Assembly (NCBI GenBank): GCA_038503065.1
Contig: JBCAMK010000001.1
Coordinates: forward strand, 744,001 to 808,000
Source: Paragyromitra xinjiangensis
Taxonomy: Eukaryota; Ascomycota; Pezizomycetes; Pezizales; Discinaceae
Reading direction: 5' to 3'
Length of the DNA stretch: 64,000 bases
The position numbers and the translations under genes are program-made. The notes below the pieces were generated by a model, which saw nothing but the letters and a program-made list of their open reading frames with translations, was not told the origin of the DNA and did no database searches. Positions 26,340-38,500 of the stretch are shown here, piece after piece; positions within the stretch are counted from its first letter, which is position 1; each line of letters starts with the position of its first letter.

Positions 26340-29300
26340 ATGCTCGAACGGGTTGCCCTTCGCCTGGAGACTTGCGGGCGTCGTCTTCTGCGTGGGCAGC
26401 TAAAGAAGAGGATGCTCCATTCTGCATTCTGGGTTCATGGTGCTGGAGAGTTGGACCTTAGTTCGGCAACTTTGTTTGGGTTTGGATTGGGCGGTGGAAG
26501 AAGTTTAGAAGGATATGGAGGAGAGGAGGATGCTGAAGGAGGAGAAAGTATTAGAGGGAGAGGACGGGAGCAGTCAAGAGGCGGAGGAGCGGTGAAGGAT
26601 ATTGTTCGATTGGAATTTCTGTACCCAACAAAGACGCTGGCTTTCCTACGGTACCTCTCGATGTCGCCACGGAGAGACGATCATGAACTTTTGCCATCCG
26701 GAAAGGTGTTTTCGCATGGATGCAAGAGGCTGTATACGACTGCGGGGAAAGGACGAAGTTCGGAGATTAGATTCCCGGCGGCGGAAGAAGAGCCGGAACC
26801 TGATTCCCGTTTTGTCAGTCTTCAAGATCTCAGATACACTGGCGAGCACAACATGTTTGATGCAGCATGGTATCATTACTTGCAGGAGAAGGATCGAGGA
26901 AATTGGCTATCTCAGAAAGAACGACGGACCTGGGTAATGGCGTATTTGGGAAATTCACGTCGACGGCTTGATAAAGAACGAATTGTGGTCATGCTTCAGG
27001 GCATACCGGCCATTGAAAAGAAACCCGACGATTTCCGGAATATCGTGCATAATCTTCTCGATTTAGATATGCCCGAAGCTGCATTTTCCGTATTGGAAGA
27101 AAATGTCTCAAGATGTCACAGCTCACAGATGGCGGGGTTCGAAAAGTTCATTGCTTCTTGTGTCGATACCAATTGGGGCATGGCAGTCAAGGCATGGGAA
27201 CTACTAGAAGGATGTCCTCCGGATCACCCCAACCCACTCGATACTCAAATGATTGCGAATTTGGTGCCTGATTTCCAGGAAAAGTTTCTACATAGAACGG
27301 GGATGATGCAAAGGGGGGTTCCGGAACAGCGGCTTGTCCAGGAATTATTGAGGGGAGGTCTGAGGGCATTGACGCTGAATGTAACTTCTGATTGGGGGCC
27401 TAAGGATTACGAACCATTCTGGGAAACCATGCGATCATTGGGCATGGAGTTACAAGCTGAAGATTACGAATGTGTTCTTTTCTGGCTCTACCGCCACCAT
27501 GATTTTGCTAAAGTCATTGAACTCTATCGTGAATACCGGAAGGTTTCCAGTCTTAAGGCGAGGGATTCTGTTTTGAACTTGGCACTCCGTGCTTCCAGAG
27601 AGCAGGCGGACTACCGGGGTATGCAGATGGTTTTCGACGACTGGTTTGCGTTTGGGTCTCAGCCGGATCAGCAAGCCTACTACATCATTATGAGAGAGAT
27701 GGCAAAGCATGGCGAAGCAGCTGTGGTGAGGCAGTTGATGGATCAGTTTTTCGATCGGTTCGGGGTCGAGAAGGTACGGCCGTTCACCCATCTGATGCAA
27801 GCACACACCATACGTGGAGAGTTGGATGAGGTGGTAAAAGTCTTCAATCAAGTCGAGGAAAAAGGATTGAAGCCTGATAATGTCTGCTACAACATTCTCA
27901 TCAACGCTTACGCAAAGGCACGGGATGTCGACGGAGCTTTCCAAAGAGTACAGGAGATGACTAGTGCTGGCATAAAACCGGATATATTCACATATACGAC
28001 GCTGATCAGTATGGCCTCGGAGCGTGGAGACGTGGAAAATACCGAGAGGCTTTTCAACGAAGCAAAAGAAGCTGGGTTCGAGCCGAATAGTATGATGTAC
28101 GCAGCTATAATTGAGGCAAATGTTTCCGTTGGTAATATTGATGTTGCGGAGTCGGTGCTGCAGATGGCAGAAGATGCGAAAGTGGATAAACCGGATGCTG
28201 CACCAACAACTCAATTATGGAACAACGTTCTTACAGCCTATGCTTGGAGGGAGGAAACAGATAAGCTGAATGAGGCATATCACCGGATGCGGGATGCCCG
28301 AGTGCCATTCGACGAGTACACTTACGGAATTCTCATGCACTCGTTGTGCCTAGTTGACAAAGTGGAAGCTGCAGAGAATATTCTCCGCGTGCTGAAAGAG
28401 GAAGGATTCGAACCAAACGAGGTTCATTATGCAATCATCATGGTCGGTTACATGAGGAGAATGGATCTAGCGAAGGTATGGGATACGTTCCGGGATATGG
28501 GTCTGCAGAATATTTCACCTTATTCAACTTCGTTGGCGGTTCTTATCGAGGCATCATCTTTCGTGGAGCATGCTAAGTGGCGATTGCGAGGTGGGGAGCT
28601 ATTTTTGGAGGCTTCAGAAGAAATCCTAGCGCAGGTAACTGCCAAAAAAGAAGTCCTGGATCTACTTTCGATGGACTCTGTTAAGGCCGCTACTCCGCCT
28701 TGGCTTTTTACCCCATTAATCTCGATTTATGGTAAAGAAGGCCGTTATCACCACTCCATAGATCAATTCGAAGCCTTTATCCAACTGGCCGACGCACAAA
28801 GGCCAGGTGGGACTAAGCCCTCACTTAAGATGTACACAGCGTTGATGAATGCACACTTGAAGGCGGGTAATATGGATGGTGTATGGTCGGTATGGGAGTC
28901 TGCTAAGAAGCTTGCAAAAAAGCTGTCAGTGCCTGTAAAAGATGCTCGGGAGAGACCCACCATTCTCTGGTCCCAACGCCATACGCTCTGCGTCCCGTTC
29001 ACCATTTTTATCAACGCTATGTCTGAAATTAAAGATCTTCGATCTATAGACCGAGAGATACATGCTCTCTTGACAGCTGGGTATGATTTCGACAATAACA
29101 TCTGGAATAGCTATGTTCAGGCATTCACTATCGGCGGAGAGTTGACACGGGCTTTTATGGTCTGCGAAACGAAGCTGATGCCTGGCTGGCCCGCTCGGAA
29201 AGGTTATTTTTTTATCCAGGAATCAGAGCTGAAGGGTGCCTTCCCGAAGTTCTACCCTTTCATACGGACGCTTGAGAGCTTGACGACGGAGATGAGACAG

Positions 29301-29594
29301 ATCGAAAACAGAGTGAGGGAAGGAAACAGGGTTGCCGCTGGGATTCTAAGGGAGCTCGAGAGGATGTATCCAAAGACATACGAAGCCTGTGAAAACTTGG
29401 TGGATAAAGAGCAGAGAATAGCGAAAGAGGTGGCACACAGGGTTGGAGAGAAGCTGACTAGGGACGGGCGTCTTGTTCCATGGGGCCCTGCAAAGAATGA
29501 GGAAAATCGACAATACGAGCCGGGCGCATTTTCTCAGGGAGGCGCAGTTTACCGACCTCCTCACGAACCCCCTCGCGAACCCCCTCGCGAGTAG
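26340..29594 (+). CDS. mitochondrial-type pentatricopeptide repeat (PPR) protein
   Basis: Single uninterrupted exon of 1,084 codons. The N-terminus (MLERVALRLETCGRRLLRG, then LHSAFWVHGAGELDL) is basic and free of acidic clusters, fitting a mitochondrial presequence. PPR repeats are clearest between about residues 430 and 720, with classic P-type units such as KPDNVCYNILINAYAK, KPDIFTYTTLISMASE, EPNSMMYAAIIEAN and EPNEVHYAIIMVGYM. More divergent helical repeats flank them. Such proteins bind organellar RNA and act in mitochondrial mRNA stability or translation. The N-terminal pattern resembles the filamentous-fungal CYA-5-like group needed for cox1 expression, but that is from memory and unproven. 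The C-terminus ends in a short 12-bp tandem repeat encoding a PPRE-type unit. Confidence 0.85.
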   Translation: MLERVALRLETCGRRLLRGQLKKRMLHSAFWVHGAGELDLSSATLFGFGLGGGRSLEGYGGEEDAEGGESIRGRGREQSRGGGAVKDIVRLEFLYPTKTLAFLRYLSMSPRRDDHELLPSGKVFSHGCKRLYTTAGKGRSSEIRFPAAEEEPEPDSRFVSLQDLRYTGEHNMFDAAWYHYLQEKDRGNWLSQKERRTWVMAYLGNSRRRLDKERIVVMLQGIPAIEKKPDDFRNIVHNLLDLDMPEAAFSVLEENVSRCHSSQMAGFEKFIASCVDTNWGMAVKAWELLEGCPPDHPNPLDTQMIANLVPDFQEKFLHRTGMMQRGVPEQRLVQELLRGGLRALTLNVTSDWGPKDYEPFWETMRSLGMELQAEDYECVLFWLYRHHDFAKVIELYREYRKVSSLKARDSVLNLALRASREQADYRGMQMVFDDWFAFGSQPDQQAYYIIMREMAKHGEAAVVRQLMDQFFDRFGVEKVRPFTHLMQAHTIRGELDEVVKVFNQVEEKGLKPDNVCYNILINAYAKARDVDGAFQRVQEMTSAGIKPDIFTYTTLISMASERGDVENTERLFNEAKEAGFEPNSMMYAAIIEANVSVGNIDVAESVLQMAEDAKVDKPDAAPTTQLWNNVLTAYAWREETDKLNEAYHRMRDARVPFDEYTYGILMHSLCLVDKVEAAENILRVLKEEGFEPNEVHYAIIMVGYMRRMDLAKVWDTFRDMGLQNISPYSTSLAVLIEASSFVEHAKWRLRGGELFLEASEEILAQVTAKKEVLDLLSMDSVKAATPPWLFTPLISIYGKEGRYHHSIDQFEAFIQLADAQRPGGTKPSLKMYTALMNAHLKAGNMDGVWSVWESAKKLAKKLSVPVKDARERPTILWSQRHTLCVPFTIFINAMSEIKDLRSIDREIHALLTAGYDFDNNIWNSYVQAFTIGGELTRAFMVCETKLMPGWPARKGYFFIQESELKGAFPKFYPFIRTLESLTTEMRQIENRVREGNRVAAGILRELERMYPKTYEACENLVDKEQRIAKEVAHRVGEKLTRDGRLVPWGPAKNEENRQYEPGAFSQGGAVYRPPHEPPREPPRE
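29563..29591 (+). repeat. 12-bp tandem repeat at the PPR gene 3' end
   Basis: Tandem units of a GAACCCCCTCGC-type sequence encode the terminal PPHE/PPRE repeats just before the stop. Confidence 0.8.
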
Positions 29595-31139
29595 AAGGTG
29601 GGGATTTCTTGATCTTAAATCAATCCCTTATCGACCGATCCGGTTTTGAGGATGGGGTGAAGGGACTTCGGATTTTTATGGGGGATCAGAAATGTTTGGT
29701 CGAGATCAGTGGATGTATTGCATTTCTTTTTCATTTAGCTTTTTATGAGTATGGTAGTGCTTTTGTACAATTCGTTGTATATTTTCTTCTTCCTGTAAAT
29801 GAATTTTTTAAGCACTGGTGGGATCGGTTGGGCGATATGTTCTTATATACGACGTGGATTCACCTAGATATGACTGGGATATGATGTAAGATGAAGGATG
29901 GCGCTGGGTAGGCAGTATATATTGTTTTAGGATTACTGGTGTTATTTTGTTTGCTATCGGGGTGTGCTAAACCTTGAGGCGCTGGAGGGGGATGGAGCTT
30001 CGTGCTTTCTTTTACTTTGCACGTATGAAGTTGTTCCACTTTAGCAAAAATTGGTGTTTTAGATAGCTGGGTTGTACTAGAGAAAAATAAATTTAAAGCC
30101 TAACTAGTTTACCTAGAAATGGAAATCACAACACGCATTTACCATCTTCGGGCTTTTACGCAGACTGTTCTTGGAATACTAGTTTTTAGAATAGTTGTAT
30201 CGCATGTTGTACGAGTCAGAAATTAGTCAGCTACAACTTGAGACCGTGAGGTGTGATAGTTGATATATTATGCACTATTAAATGTTTGTAGCTAAGGAGA
30301 GTTGAAATGAATTATCCCAGAGGTCAGTCACTCTGAGTATAGGTAAGATTTCTAAAATACGATAATAGTAGCGGGAGTACCTTCTTGACCCCTTTCTGGG
30401 GTTCCTTATCTTACGTTTGATATCCCTAGGGCGTAGGTGGATAGTAGCCTTTGTGTTGAGCCTACTACGCGCCTTGTTTTACGGCATGCGTTTACTAGTT
30501 TGTGTTAGCGCAATACTCCCACTGACTTCATTCTTTCTTCTATCTTCTCTCATACTTAGGACGTTCTAAGGTGATTTTTCATCTCAGCTTACGGAGGTTA
30601 GCAATAACGATATGGCCCACATTTGTTGTTACTGTTTGAGTCTAACCTTTGTTGGAAGGATACTCTAGAAGTGTTTTGAATGCGTGTATGTGTTGGTGAT
30701 TTCATTTTCTTCTTGGGATCACAATTTATCACTCGTTGAAACAAACTGCACGATCTACTCAAAGCTTTCTAGTGCGGCTGCTCCTAAATACCGATGTACA
30801 GCCTCAAAAAACCATGGCTATGGAGGGTAGCTACCTCGGGTGTTTGGGGGTGTAGTTGCATATTTTCTACGTCATGCGTAGTCACTCGTAGATCTTCCTG
30901 GCTTCAGCACATAAAGCTTGAGTGATTGGCTCTTGGTTAGACGCATGCAACGGCATTTAAAACAGTAATCTATGTCCCACAAACTCAGTACCAGAGCCAT
31001 CGATTAATTCCACGGCAGAATCTAAACCGTCCGCCCATATTCAATGCATTAACAATACTTGTAACCTGCCAGCTTTCCCGACGTCCGTAATCTATATAAT
31101 ACAGTGCTTTTTTTCCAAGACCTTTAATCGCAAAAATCC
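29595..31139. other. intergenic region between converging genes
   Basis: About 1.5 kb between the 3' ends of the PPR gene (+) and PRP16 (-). AT-rich; one frame (29609-29884 +) lies in the probable 3' UTR and is not convincing. No other gene or RNA was identified. Confidence 0.5.
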
Positions 31140-34100
31140 CTAGAACCCCCTCCGCCTCATACTGGGCGTCGCCGGTCTCTTCACAACACCCACTTGTGTC
31201 CCCATCCTCTTCTGCACAACGTTAGTCCTTGGCCTATTCACCATCGCCTCCTCCCTCTCCCTCGCATTCTTGATATCTTCTTCCTGACGAGCTTTATCTT
31301 CCGCCATTTTCGCCTCGATCTCCATCTTCTTGTTGATCTCGTTCTCCGTTGTTCGCCTTTCGCGAGCAGAGTATCCTTTCTCTTTGACACTATAGAAGAC
31401 GCCACCGAGCTCAGCGAGCCAGTGCGGGTCGACGGCAGTGACAGTCGACATGTATTCCTTCGAAGTGAGGATGAGTTCATGGTAGACTATCCTAATTAGC
31501 TTTTGTGGGAACTCCAAAGGCAATATCCTACTCACCAACATAGTCCGGTAAATACCCCAACCCATATAACGCACTAGTCGGATGCAACTGTACTGTCACA
31601 CTGGTCCTCAAGTTCGTATACTCGCCAATCCCCTTCACCTTCGCCGCCTGATGGTAATATCCAGAACAAATACACTTCCTCACAACATCCCAATCCGTCC
31701 CACACCCCTTCAGCTCCATTTTCTGAAACTTCATAATATCCATAAGCTGGTTCCGAATCTCCTTCGCGCGACGCAGTGCCTTGGGTTGTAGGAAATGCTG
31801 CACACACCAGCGATCACTAAACCCGTTTGCTTTCCACTGCGTGTACACGTGGAGCAGTGTTAGATGATCCGACTCAGCGACGAAGAACCGTTCTCGAGCT
31901 GCGTCGCTCTCTTCTTGTCGCTCCTTCGGACGGTAGAAAACCGACGGGACGGAGAGCATCGATACGATGGTTAGCATTTCTTCTGAGCAGCCGTAGTCGA
32001 CTGACATGATGATGAGTTTTGACAACGATGGCTCCATCGGGAAGTTAGCCATTGTTTTACCGAGACTTGTGAGCTCTCCGATGTTGCTTAGTGCGCCGAG
32101 AGCCCATAGATCGAATAAACTCGTCGTCATTGTGTCCTGCGGTGGGGGGTCCATGAAGTCGAATTCGAGAAGGTCTCGCACTCCGAGACTCTTGAGTAAT
32201 AGCACGGTGTTACTTAAGTTCGTCCGTTGTATCTCCGGGATGGTCTGCAGGTACATTTCATTCCGGAATGCCTGCTCAGTATACAATCGATATGCCTTCC
32301 CGGGACCTGTGCGTCCTGCACGACCGGATCTCTGTGATGCATTCGCCTGGGAGATGGGGGTTATTTGTAGTGCGTCCATCCCCATACGTGGATTGTATAC
32401 TTTTAGCTTCGAGAACCCTGCGTCAACAACATACATGATCCCCTCAACCGTTAGTGATGTCTCTGCGATATTCGTCGCGACAATGACTTTACGTGCGCCG
32501 CCTTCTCCGCGCTCGAAGATCTTGGCTTGTAGGTCTGCTGGCATCTGGGAGTAGATCGGTAGGATGTTGAGTTTCGGCGGGTTGTTCAGCTGTCGTAGTC
32601 GCTCGCCGATCACGTCGCAGGTTATCTCGATGTCTTCTTGTCCGGTCATGAATACGAGGATGTCGCCCGCACCCTGGCCTACGTGGATCTGCAACACCTG
32701 TTTCACGGCGGCATCGACGTAGTCTTCGCATGGGGATTTGGACCATAGTACGTCGACGGGGAAGGTTCGGCCAGGGATGATGTATTCTGGGGCGCCGCCA
32801 TAGAAGCGGGAGAAGCGTTCGGCGTTCATGGTGGCGGATGTGACGATGAGTTTGAGATCGCGACGACGGGCGAGGATCTTTTTGATGAGACCCATGAGGA
32901 CGTCGGTGTTGAGGGCGCGCTCGTGGGCTTCGTCCATGATGATGCAGGAGTATTTGTCGAGGTTAGGGTCGACGAGGGATTCACGGAGGAGGACACCATC
33001 CGTCATGTCTAGCGGTTGTTAGCAGGGTAGAGAAGGGGGTAATGATAGTATTTACACTTAATCACTGTCTCGTCGCTCGTACAGTCTTCGAATCGAATCG
33101 CATATCCTACCAGTCCGCCTAATCTCACTTCCATCTCCTCGCTCACTCGCTTTGCTACAGACATAGCAGCTACTCTTCGAGGCTGCGTGCATCCGATCAT
33201 CATTCCGTTCCGGCCGTACCCATCTTCATACAAGAACTGGGTCAACTGCGTGGTCTTCCCTGATCCCGTCTCACCAACCACAACAACAACCTGATTATCC
33301 CGAATAACCCTCAACACCTCCTCCCTCACCGCAAACGCCGGCAAGAACTCCCTCTGCTCCCGCAGCGTCCTACTTTTCGTAAACTCACTCGCCCCTTCCT
33401 GCGGCTTCTGCTTATTCATATGTTCCGCAAACTTATTCCCCCCGGTACTATCCCCCTCCGCCGAGTCCGCCGCCATAACCGCAGCACTATCCGTATCATC
33501 ATCGTCCTTCACCCCCAACACATTCCCCAGCGCCGTACCCGCAATATTCGTCGCTTCCTGGGCCTGTTTCGTCCGTTCCCTCTGCATCCTCTTCTCCTTC
33601 ACCAACGCGCTACCCTTCCGACTAAAAACCGCCATATCACTCTGCGGGTCCCTCACTGCCGGCACTGGGTCCAGCTGTCGCGTAAACACCCTTCGACCAT
33701 CGAGGAAAGGAGGACGTAGATCATGCACGAGTAGATGAACCCTCACCTCCTCCTCATCATCCAGCTCATCATCGTTATAATCAGCACGCTGTGCAACCCC
33801 ACTAGTTAGCATCCGGTTCGTCTCCCATGCGTCTACATCTTTCATCTTCTGCTGTGCACGCGCGGAGATGCGTTTTCCTTGCTTTTTCTCGAGGAGGGCT
33901 TGCTCGCGTTGCTGGTCTGCCCAGGAGTTGTCGGCGCTGCCAAACGGATTATGGGTCTCGTCGCCGAAGGCGTGACCGAGTTCGTCAGAGCCGTACCAGT
34001 CGCGGTCGAGCGCCGCGTCGTCGGTGGCGAGAGGTGGGTCGTCGGGGTCGTGGTCGAATGTAGATGGCATACGGGGGGTTGCGGCGCCGGCGAGACGGGA

Positions 34101-34892
34101 GCGGGAGGTGGAGGGACGGGCGTTGGCGAAGCGGTCATTGTTGCGGAGGGGGGTGGGGTCGTGACGACGGAGGTTTTGGGGGGTGTATTTGGAGGTGGTG
34201 TCGTTTCGGGAGTCACGGTAGGAGTAGTCGCGACGGTGGTCGTCGTCTCTGTCGTCTCGACGGTCGTCACCGCTGCGACGGGCTCGGTGGGCGTTGAGTT
34301 TTTCGCGGGCGGCTTGGGAGAGCCCTCCCCCGTGGGAAGGGGTGTCGATGCGGCGTTCACGGATGTGACGGCCAATGGGGAGAGCGGGTTTTTTGAATTC
34401 GACTTTTTCGGGGGTGGGTGTGGGTTTGTTTGTGGTTGTTGATTCGGTGTCTTCTTCGCCGGCGAGGTCGAGTTTGATCCTTTTTGCGAGTCTGTCCAGA
34501 CCAAGTCTGCTTTCCTTCTTCACTGGGGTATCGCCTCCATTTTCCCCGTCTCTGTCTCGTCTTCTGGCAACCAGTAGGCCACCGGGGAGCTCCTCTCTCC
34601 CTACGGCGCGCTCTGGCGCGCTGAATGTAGATGCTGGAGTACCGCGGTCTTGGTCGTATCGATCGCGCTTCTTGACCTCGGAGAAGACGTCGGCGAGGAA
34701 GTCGTCGCTGTATCGGCCGAGGGCTTTGACGGCGACTATGAATGTTTTGGGGCCGGGCTGGCCTCGGGCTATGTTGATGATGTTGCGGGCGAGGTAGTCA
34801 TTGGGGGATTGGGAGTTGAGTTCGCGGGAGATGGCGATGGCAAGGTGGTGGGTGTAGGAGTCGTTGAGGCCGGGGGGGAGGTCGTCGGTCAT
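31140..34892 (-). CDS. PRP16: DEAH-box pre-mRNA splicing ATPase PRP16 (DHX38)
   Basis: Three exons: 34892-33056, 33008-31536 and 31486-31140, total 1,218 residues; both introns are under 55 nt. The N-terminal half is charged and Arg/Asp/Ser-rich as in other Prp16 proteins. The helicase core has GETGSGKT (about 540-547), DEAH (638-641), SAT (about 670), TGQEDIE and [12 protein letters not shown], followed by the winged-helix/ratchet and OB region ([16 protein letters not shown]). The junctions restore [15 protein letters not shown] and [18 protein letters not shown]. Prp16 remodels the spliceosome after the first transesterification by an ATP-driven step, in the nucleus. The C-terminus ends in a basic RRRGF tail, as in orthologues. 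All motifs are intact. Confidence 0.95.
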
Positions 34893-35865
34893 TGTGGGGG
34901 AGGGTGGTATATTGGGGGGGGTTGTGATATTCGGGGGAGAGAGGATGAGCGAAGCTGTTGGAAAGCTGGATGAGCCAAGACGTGAAGTGCCACGGTTGGC
35001 TGTGGCTGTATTAACGCCACAGCTGGGATTCTGCTGTTTATTCCCTGCGGTTTATTGGATTTCTTTTTAATTCATTAAGACTTCTCTCGAGATTATCATC
35101 CCAGTGCTGTTAAAGTCAGCGTTATTCTCTGAATCGCTGCAGAATATTGGGTCTCTCTTCATCGTGTATGTTTAAGGAAGCAAGGCTGAACAAGACATTC
35201 TTACTATTCTCACCAGAGAGCAGTTTTTCCAACTTGGTTCAAGCAATCTGTCAATCTGCTCAGCAAGCTGACTCCTGAGAAGATTGAATTGCGGTATTCT
35301 CCAGGCGAATTCGTGATTGACAGTTCAATCTGTGGCTGGACTGGACGGCTCCAGTAGGGAACTGCTCAGGCAACACCTCAGGATCAGCGGGATACTCTGA
35401 CGAATTATATTCAGGCCCACCACAAATCCCTGCAGACGGCATTGATTGTCGAATTGGAGAGCAAGGCTCTGTTTGAGTCCGCCATAGCAGAATCGCTTCA
35501 AGGCCCGTTTATGGCTCCCCACGACGGTGGCTGAATGTCGGGACAGCAAAGCCAGAGACCAGTCTCCGACTCCGCAAGTGCAATTCCCCATACAGGCTTC
35601 TACCTATTCACTGTATCAAGTCTGCAGCCATCGATGTGTTGTCAAAAACAGCAGTTTGACGTTTCGCCAAGAAGGAGATTCAATGTTTTAAGTTGCTGCG
35701 CGGAAACGCTTTTGGTGACGAGGTAGCACAGCTTACGAACACTTGCCGACAAATAATCATTCACCCTCCCCCTCCTCATATCTGGCCTTCCCCCTCCAGT
35801 CTCTCTTTCTTCAGTCCGCGCTCATTCAGCACTCAATTCCTTCGTTCTCTGCTATCGCTACCACT
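34893..35865. other. divergent promoter region of PRP16 and SAC1
   Basis: About 970 bp between two divergent ATGs. The strand immediately upstream of PRP16 is GC-rich; a CT-rich stretch near 35760-35815 (+) precedes the SAC1 start. The overlapping small frames here have no family. Confidence 0.5.
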
Positions 35866-38016
35866 ATGACCGGCCTTAATCCCTTTCGCGACATCAGCGT
35901 CACTGTCTCGGAGTCGCACTACACCTTCTACTCCCCCTCCACCCCGGATGCTCCAGCGCTCGTCGTTAATCGGCCCGAGGGCGATATCCAACTGGTAGAC
36001 TCGCCAGACCTGGCCGGAAGACGAGTTACGAGCATCGCGGGGATCTTGGGAATAATCAAACTGCGGCTCGGTGGGTACCCAAGCTCTTCCAAACCTCACG
36101 AAGCTCACATTGGTGCTGCAGATAAATACATAATCATCATCACGAAAGCGCAGCTCATCGGACGTATCCGTGGGAACTCAATCTACCAAATACAGGCGAC
36201 TGAGTTTCTACCGTTACGGGAGAGAGAGTTCCATGATCCTGATGAAGACGCTTACCTTTCGCTCTTGCGAACCCATCTCCGGACGGGGCCTATGTACTTT
36301 TCGTACACGTTCGATTTAACGTCTAGTTTCCAGCGACAGGTGTCGGCGGATTTATCGCTCCCCCTGTGGCAGCGTGCCGATGATCGGTTCTTTTGGAATC
36401 GTTATATACAGTCTGATCTGATTAATCTGCAGAGCTCTAATTCAGCTGTGAGATACCCGAAATTCGATCACTGACAGCTCGTGAACTGACACCTCCAGGC
36501 TGATCCATATATCCTCCCCGCCTACTTTGGCTTCCTCTCGATCACTACCACCATCATCAAATCCACCCCCTGCACCTTCATCCTCCTCACCCGCAGATCC
36601 CGCCACCGCGCCGGCACCCGCTACTTCACCCGGGGCATCGACAGCGCCGGCCATGTCGCCAACTTCAACGAAACCGAGCAAGTCCTAATCCTCGGGGACA
36701 CGACCGGAGGTCTCGGTCTAGGCTACGACCAACACAGCATCTCCTCCTCCGGAAGTAAGCTCGACTCCGAAGACGTCCAAATCTTCTCCTACGTCCAAAC
36801 CCGCGGCAGCATCCCGGTGTTCTGGTCAGAACTCAACAATCTCAAACCCATTCCCCCCCTTCAAGTCCAAGAGACAAACACCTCCCTCCCCGCCGCCCAC
36901 GCCCACTTCACCGAACAAATCTCCCTCTACGGCGACAACCACCTCGTCAACCTCGTCAACCAAGACGGCCGCGAAGCCCGCATTAAATCCGCGTACGAAG
37001 ACCTCCTCAAAACCCTCGTAAGCACCCCAGCAACCTCCACCACCACATCCACCAAATCATCAGAACGCTTCCACATCCTCGAACCCACCAAACAATCCAC
37101 GCAGATGGACCGTCTCCACTACGTCTACTTCGACTTCCACCACGAATGTCGCTCAATGCAATGGCACCGCGCCCAACTCCTCCTCGACACCCTCTCCCCA
37201 GCACTCAAGACCCAACGCTACTTCCACTCCTCAGGCGCCGGCGCAACCTCCACCATCCGAAGCCTACAAACCAGCGTGATCCGCACAAACTGCATGGACT
37301 GTCTCGACCGCACCAACGTAGTACAAAGCCTCCTTGCACGTCACATCCTCACCCTCCAACTCCGCGAGTCCAACATCCTACCCGTCGACTCCCCCCTCCC
37401 CACCCTTTTCGAGCCGGTATTCCGGAACGCATGGGCCGATAACGCGGATGCCGTCTCGAGAGCTTACTCTGGCACCGGCGCGCTCAAGACCGATTACACC
37501 CGCACGGGCATCCGCTCTACCGCCGGGGTGCTGGCTGATGCGAGTAATAGCGCTACTAGGTGGCTGAGGAATAACTTTGCGGATGGACCGCGACAAGACG
37601 CGTTTGATCTGTTTCTTGGAGTCCACGTGCCGGGGACTAGCACGGCGGTGTTTGCGGACCGGAGGCCGCTGGTGGTTCAGGCGGTGCCGTATTTTCTTGC
37701 TGCGGCGGGGTTCTTGGTTGTGTTGGCGTTGTTGACACCGAAGGATGAGGAGAGGGCGGTGGCGCCGTTGAGGCTGTTTGTGGTTGTGTGGTTTGCGGTT
37801 GGGGTTTGGGCGTCGGTGTTTTTGGTTAGGTATGGGGAGTTGTTTGTGTGTTGGCCGAAGCTGGCGCCGGAGGGGGTGGTGGTCGAGGGGTATAGGAGGG
37901 CGTTGGAGGCCGCTGGGAAGGATGAGGTTGTTGGGCAGTGGGTTGGGGGACCCGGGGGCGTGGTGGGGAGGGTGCTTAGGGTTGGGGTGGAGGAGGTGAA
38001 GAAGAGGGTTGAGTAG
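35866..38016 (+). CDS. SAC1: SAC1 phosphoinositide phosphatase
   Basis: Two exons: 35866-36447 and 36499-38016, 699 residues; the intron (52 nt) joins NLQSSNSA to ADPYILPAY. The start is the ATG at 35866, not earlier in the open frame, because the residues before it are atypical. The SAC domain contains QIFSYVQTRGSIPVFW and the catalytic P-loop RTNCMDCLDRTNVVQ (Cys459, Arg465), the CX5R(T/S) signature. Two hydrophobic segments near the C-terminus (AVPYFLAAAGFLVVLALL and LFVVVWFAVGVWASVFLV) are the paired anchors placing Sac1 in the ER/Golgi. Known role: dephosphorylation of PI4P, with effects on secretion and lipid exchange. Length and motifs agree with filamentous-fungal Sac1. Confidence 0.95.
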
Positions 38017-38031
38017 AGGGTAATATGGGGT

Positions 38032-38055
38032 GTTTGGGTTTGGGTTTGGGTTTGG
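38032..38055. repeat. (GTTTGG)4 simple repeat
   Basis: Four perfect 6-bp units just past the SAC1 stop. It resembles but does not equal the fungal telomere hexamer. Nothing else telomeric is nearby. Confidence 0.85.
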
Positions 38056-38500
38056 TGTTTTGGTACGAGTGAGATTTTATGATTTGCTTTGTTATGATGG
38101 GATGGGATGACTCGGTGTTTATGTACGATGCAAATATTTTGGAATGGTAGCTAGAACGCGCTGTTGAATATTGTCGCAGATCGGCTTGAATAAATTTAAG
38201 ATAGTTACGAACCAGGGGTATGTTGAAGGGTAATTATAGAAGCATTGCAGTCTGTTCATGGTTGAAGGGTGAGAGGACTAGTCTGTAGAATAGAACGAGT
38301 AGTAAGTGCGAAGCTTTAGGTCTGCATAGCGTAACCCATGCTCTACACCCTTATGAATAAAAACCAACCTATGTTCCACGCCGTTATATACCAGCCAGAC
38401 CCATCTACATTCTATCATCAGTTTACTACAAGTCCTCATAGCAAAATAAAAAAAGTACAAACACCGTCTCAACAAAACCCCATCCCCACAAGCCCCAGAC
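38056..38500. other. 3' flank between SAC1 and the first zinc-ribbon-like gene
   Basis: From about 38330 this sequence belongs to the tandem duplication: the segment beginning ATGTTCCACGCCGTT at 38371 recurs at 39326. No gene seen. Confidence 0.5.

Noticed and set aside
27450..28214. 254-codon antisense frame inside the PPR gene
   Set aside because: Lies wholly opposite clear PPR repeats; composition is that of reversed coding sequence.
33879..34442. 187-codon Gly/Val-rich plus frame and 220-codon Thr/Pro-rich minus frame
   Set aside because: Both are shifted or antisense readings of the Arg/Asp-rich N-terminal region of PRP16.
38032..38055. (GTTTGG)4 considered as an interstitial telomere
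   Set aside because: Unit differs from TTAGGG, only four copies, and no subtelomeric features are around it.
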